This document shows positions 63,283-64,000 of a DNA stretch of 64,000 nucleotides, one piece after another. Source of the stretch: Pusillimonas sp. DMV24BSW_D. Its GTDB lineage: Bacteria > Pseudomonadota > Gammaproteobacteria > Burkholderiales > Burkholderiaceae_B. A model generated the notes under the pieces. That model saw nothing but the letters and a program-made list of their open reading frames with translations. It made no database searches and was not told the origin of the DNA. Both the position numbers and the translations under genes were made by a program. The stretch lies in NCBI RefSeq assembly GCF_011388195.1, contig NZ_CP049990.1:1364001-1428000 (forward strand). The letters run 5' to 3'. Position 1 is the stretch's first letter, and the number at the start of each line of letters is the position of its first letter.

Positions 63283-64000
63283 CTTTCACCTCAAGCCCGG
63301 GGCCGGGCTTGGCGTTTGCCAGGCTTAAATGCCCGCCGTGGGCACGGGCAATGGCGTCAGACAGGGCTAAACCCAATCCAACTGATCCGGTTCGGGTGCG
63401 CGCTTTGTCCAATCGGGAAAATGGCCGCAGGGCTTCAGCATGCTGCGCAGCGGCGATCCCGGGTCCGTAGTCACGTATATGAATACATGCACTACCTTCT
63501 TCCAGCGTAAGCGACACCTCTACCGGGGGCTCGCCGTGATTCAAGGCATTGGTGACCAGGTTGTCAATCAGGCGCCCCAGCGAAACCGGATCCGCCTGAA
63601 TCCAGACGGTGGTTGTTGGCATACCCATTAAACGAACCTCACTGCCGGCGGTTTCCCAGGCGTTGATTTGCTCATCCAACCATTGAGTCAGGTTGAGGGG
63701 GCTGAAATGATAGGTGCTGGGGTCGGTTCCACGAACAAAACCAATAAATTGGTTAACCATGCGCTGCATATCTTGAATGTCTTTGCGCAGACCGTCTTTA
63801 ACTTCGCCATCGTCGATCATCTCAGCACGCAGCCACATGCGAGACAAAGGGCCTTTCAAATCGTGGGGCAACCCGGCAAGAAGCGTGCGCTTGACCGTTT
63901 CCGACTCGCTAAGTGCATCCAGCATGGCATTGAAACGCTGCCCCAAAACTTTTGTTTCCGTCGGGCCCGACGGCGTTACACGTTGCGGCTGGCCGGCTGC
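63203..64000 (-). CDS. Sensor histidine kinase (C-terminal part)
   Basis: C-terminal ~265 residues of an EnvZ-like membrane sensor kinase; the frame stays open to the right edge, so N-terminal membrane, sensor and start of the HAMP domain lie outside. Visible: the HAMP end, the phospho-acceptor H-box AGLPHDLKGPLSRMWLRAEM (LKGP instead of the usual LRTP), the N-box NLVTNALNHGEPPVE, G1 RDYGPGIAA and G2 SVGLGLALSDAIARAHGG. It phosphorylates a response regulator that is not in the window. Its stop lies inside the 3' end of the bd-like subunit II gene (80-base convergent overlap). Confidence 0.9.
   Translation of the reverse strand, partial: AAGQPQRVTPSGPTETKVLGQRFNAMLDALSESETVKRTLLAGLPHDLKGPLSRMWLRAEMIDDGEVKDGLRKDIQDMQRMVNQFIGFVRGTDPSTYHFSPLNLTQWLDEQINAWETAGSEVRLMGMPTTTVWIQADPVSLGRLIDNLVTNALNHGEPPVEVSLTLEEGSACIHIRDYGPGIAAAQHAEALRPFSRLDKARTRTGSVGLGLALSDAIARAHGGHLSLANAKPGPGLEVKVNLPVAEKPEVEGDATPQTSASTPKY

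Noticed and set aside
1-64000. tRNA, rRNA, CRISPR arrays, IS elements, attachment sites, riboswitches
   Set aside because: Intergenic stretches were read for them; no cloverleaf, repeat-spacer pattern, transposase or known riboswitch core was seen. Small or diverged RNAs could be missed by eye.

Overview
The window is ordinary chromosomal DNA from a betaproteobacterium of the order Burkholderiales, most likely family Alcaligenaceae (Pusillimonas, Castellaniella, Bordetella and relatives). This rests on gene content and order: a tkt-gap-pgk-x-fba-purC-purE-purK-sua5 block, a complete aerobic benzoyl-CoA (box) pathway, minCDE next to glnS, and a double-length UvrA. No rRNA, tRNA, insertion sequence, prophage or CRISPR array was seen. 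Genes are tightly packed and no gene-free stretch exceeds about 210 bases. The two ends cut genes: queA on the left and a sensor histidine kinase on the right.

Left part (1-22.2 kb). tRNA modification (queA), peptidoglycan (dacB, a membrane-anchored lytic transglycosylase), uracil salvage (upp), a small YqjD/YqjE/YqjK-like membrane-protein operon, ubiquinone synthesis (ubiD), an aminotransferase, a degenerate FAD-oxidase-like protein, malic enzyme maeB with a barstar-like gene behind it, and rsmE. Then follows a long plus-strand run of central carbon genes (tkt, gap, pgk, fba) with mog (molybdopterin adenylyltransferase) between pgk and fba, continuing into purC, purE, purK and a sua5-type threonylcarbamoyl-AMP synthase.

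Middle part (22.2-38.1 kb). Two divergent blocks around a BoxR-type regulator degrade benzoate. The left block (minus strand) encodes a cupin-like PnbB/DUF4863 protein, the semialdehyde dehydrogenase BoxD, benzoate-CoA ligase, an alpha/beta hydrolase and a full branched-chain-amino-acid-type ABC importer. The right block encodes BoxC, BoxB, BoxA and a MaoC-like hydratase, followed by a methionine-rich exported protein. Three exact TGCA-N6-TGCA palindromes lie before boxC, one covering the -10 box of a good sigma70 promoter; an imperfect copy lies between boxR and the left block. Together the genes cover uptake, CoA activation, epoxidation, ring cleavage and aldehyde oxidation.

Right part (38.1-64 kb). 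An APC permease coupled to a 76-residue membrane protein; glutaryl-CoA dehydrogenase divergent from a LysR regulator that overlaps a gamma-glutamyltransferase gene; purU, an FAD oxidoreductase, pdxH, a ChaC-like cyclotransferase and tcdA; a 1913-residue fused UvrA; a 42-residue very basic protein with its own terminator; ettA; a glycine-zipper lipoprotein; glnS-minC-minD-minE; and a two-gene cytochrome-bd-like operon.

The most unusual element is that last operon (60884-63282). Its subunit I is recognisably CydA/CioA-related over its whole length, yet every residue position that binds a haem in the known oxidases is substituted. It probably is not an oxygen reductase of the known kind. Other items worth checking are the tandem UvrA, the BoxR operator array, the Met-rich protein, the 42-residue protein and the FAD-oxidase-like protein.
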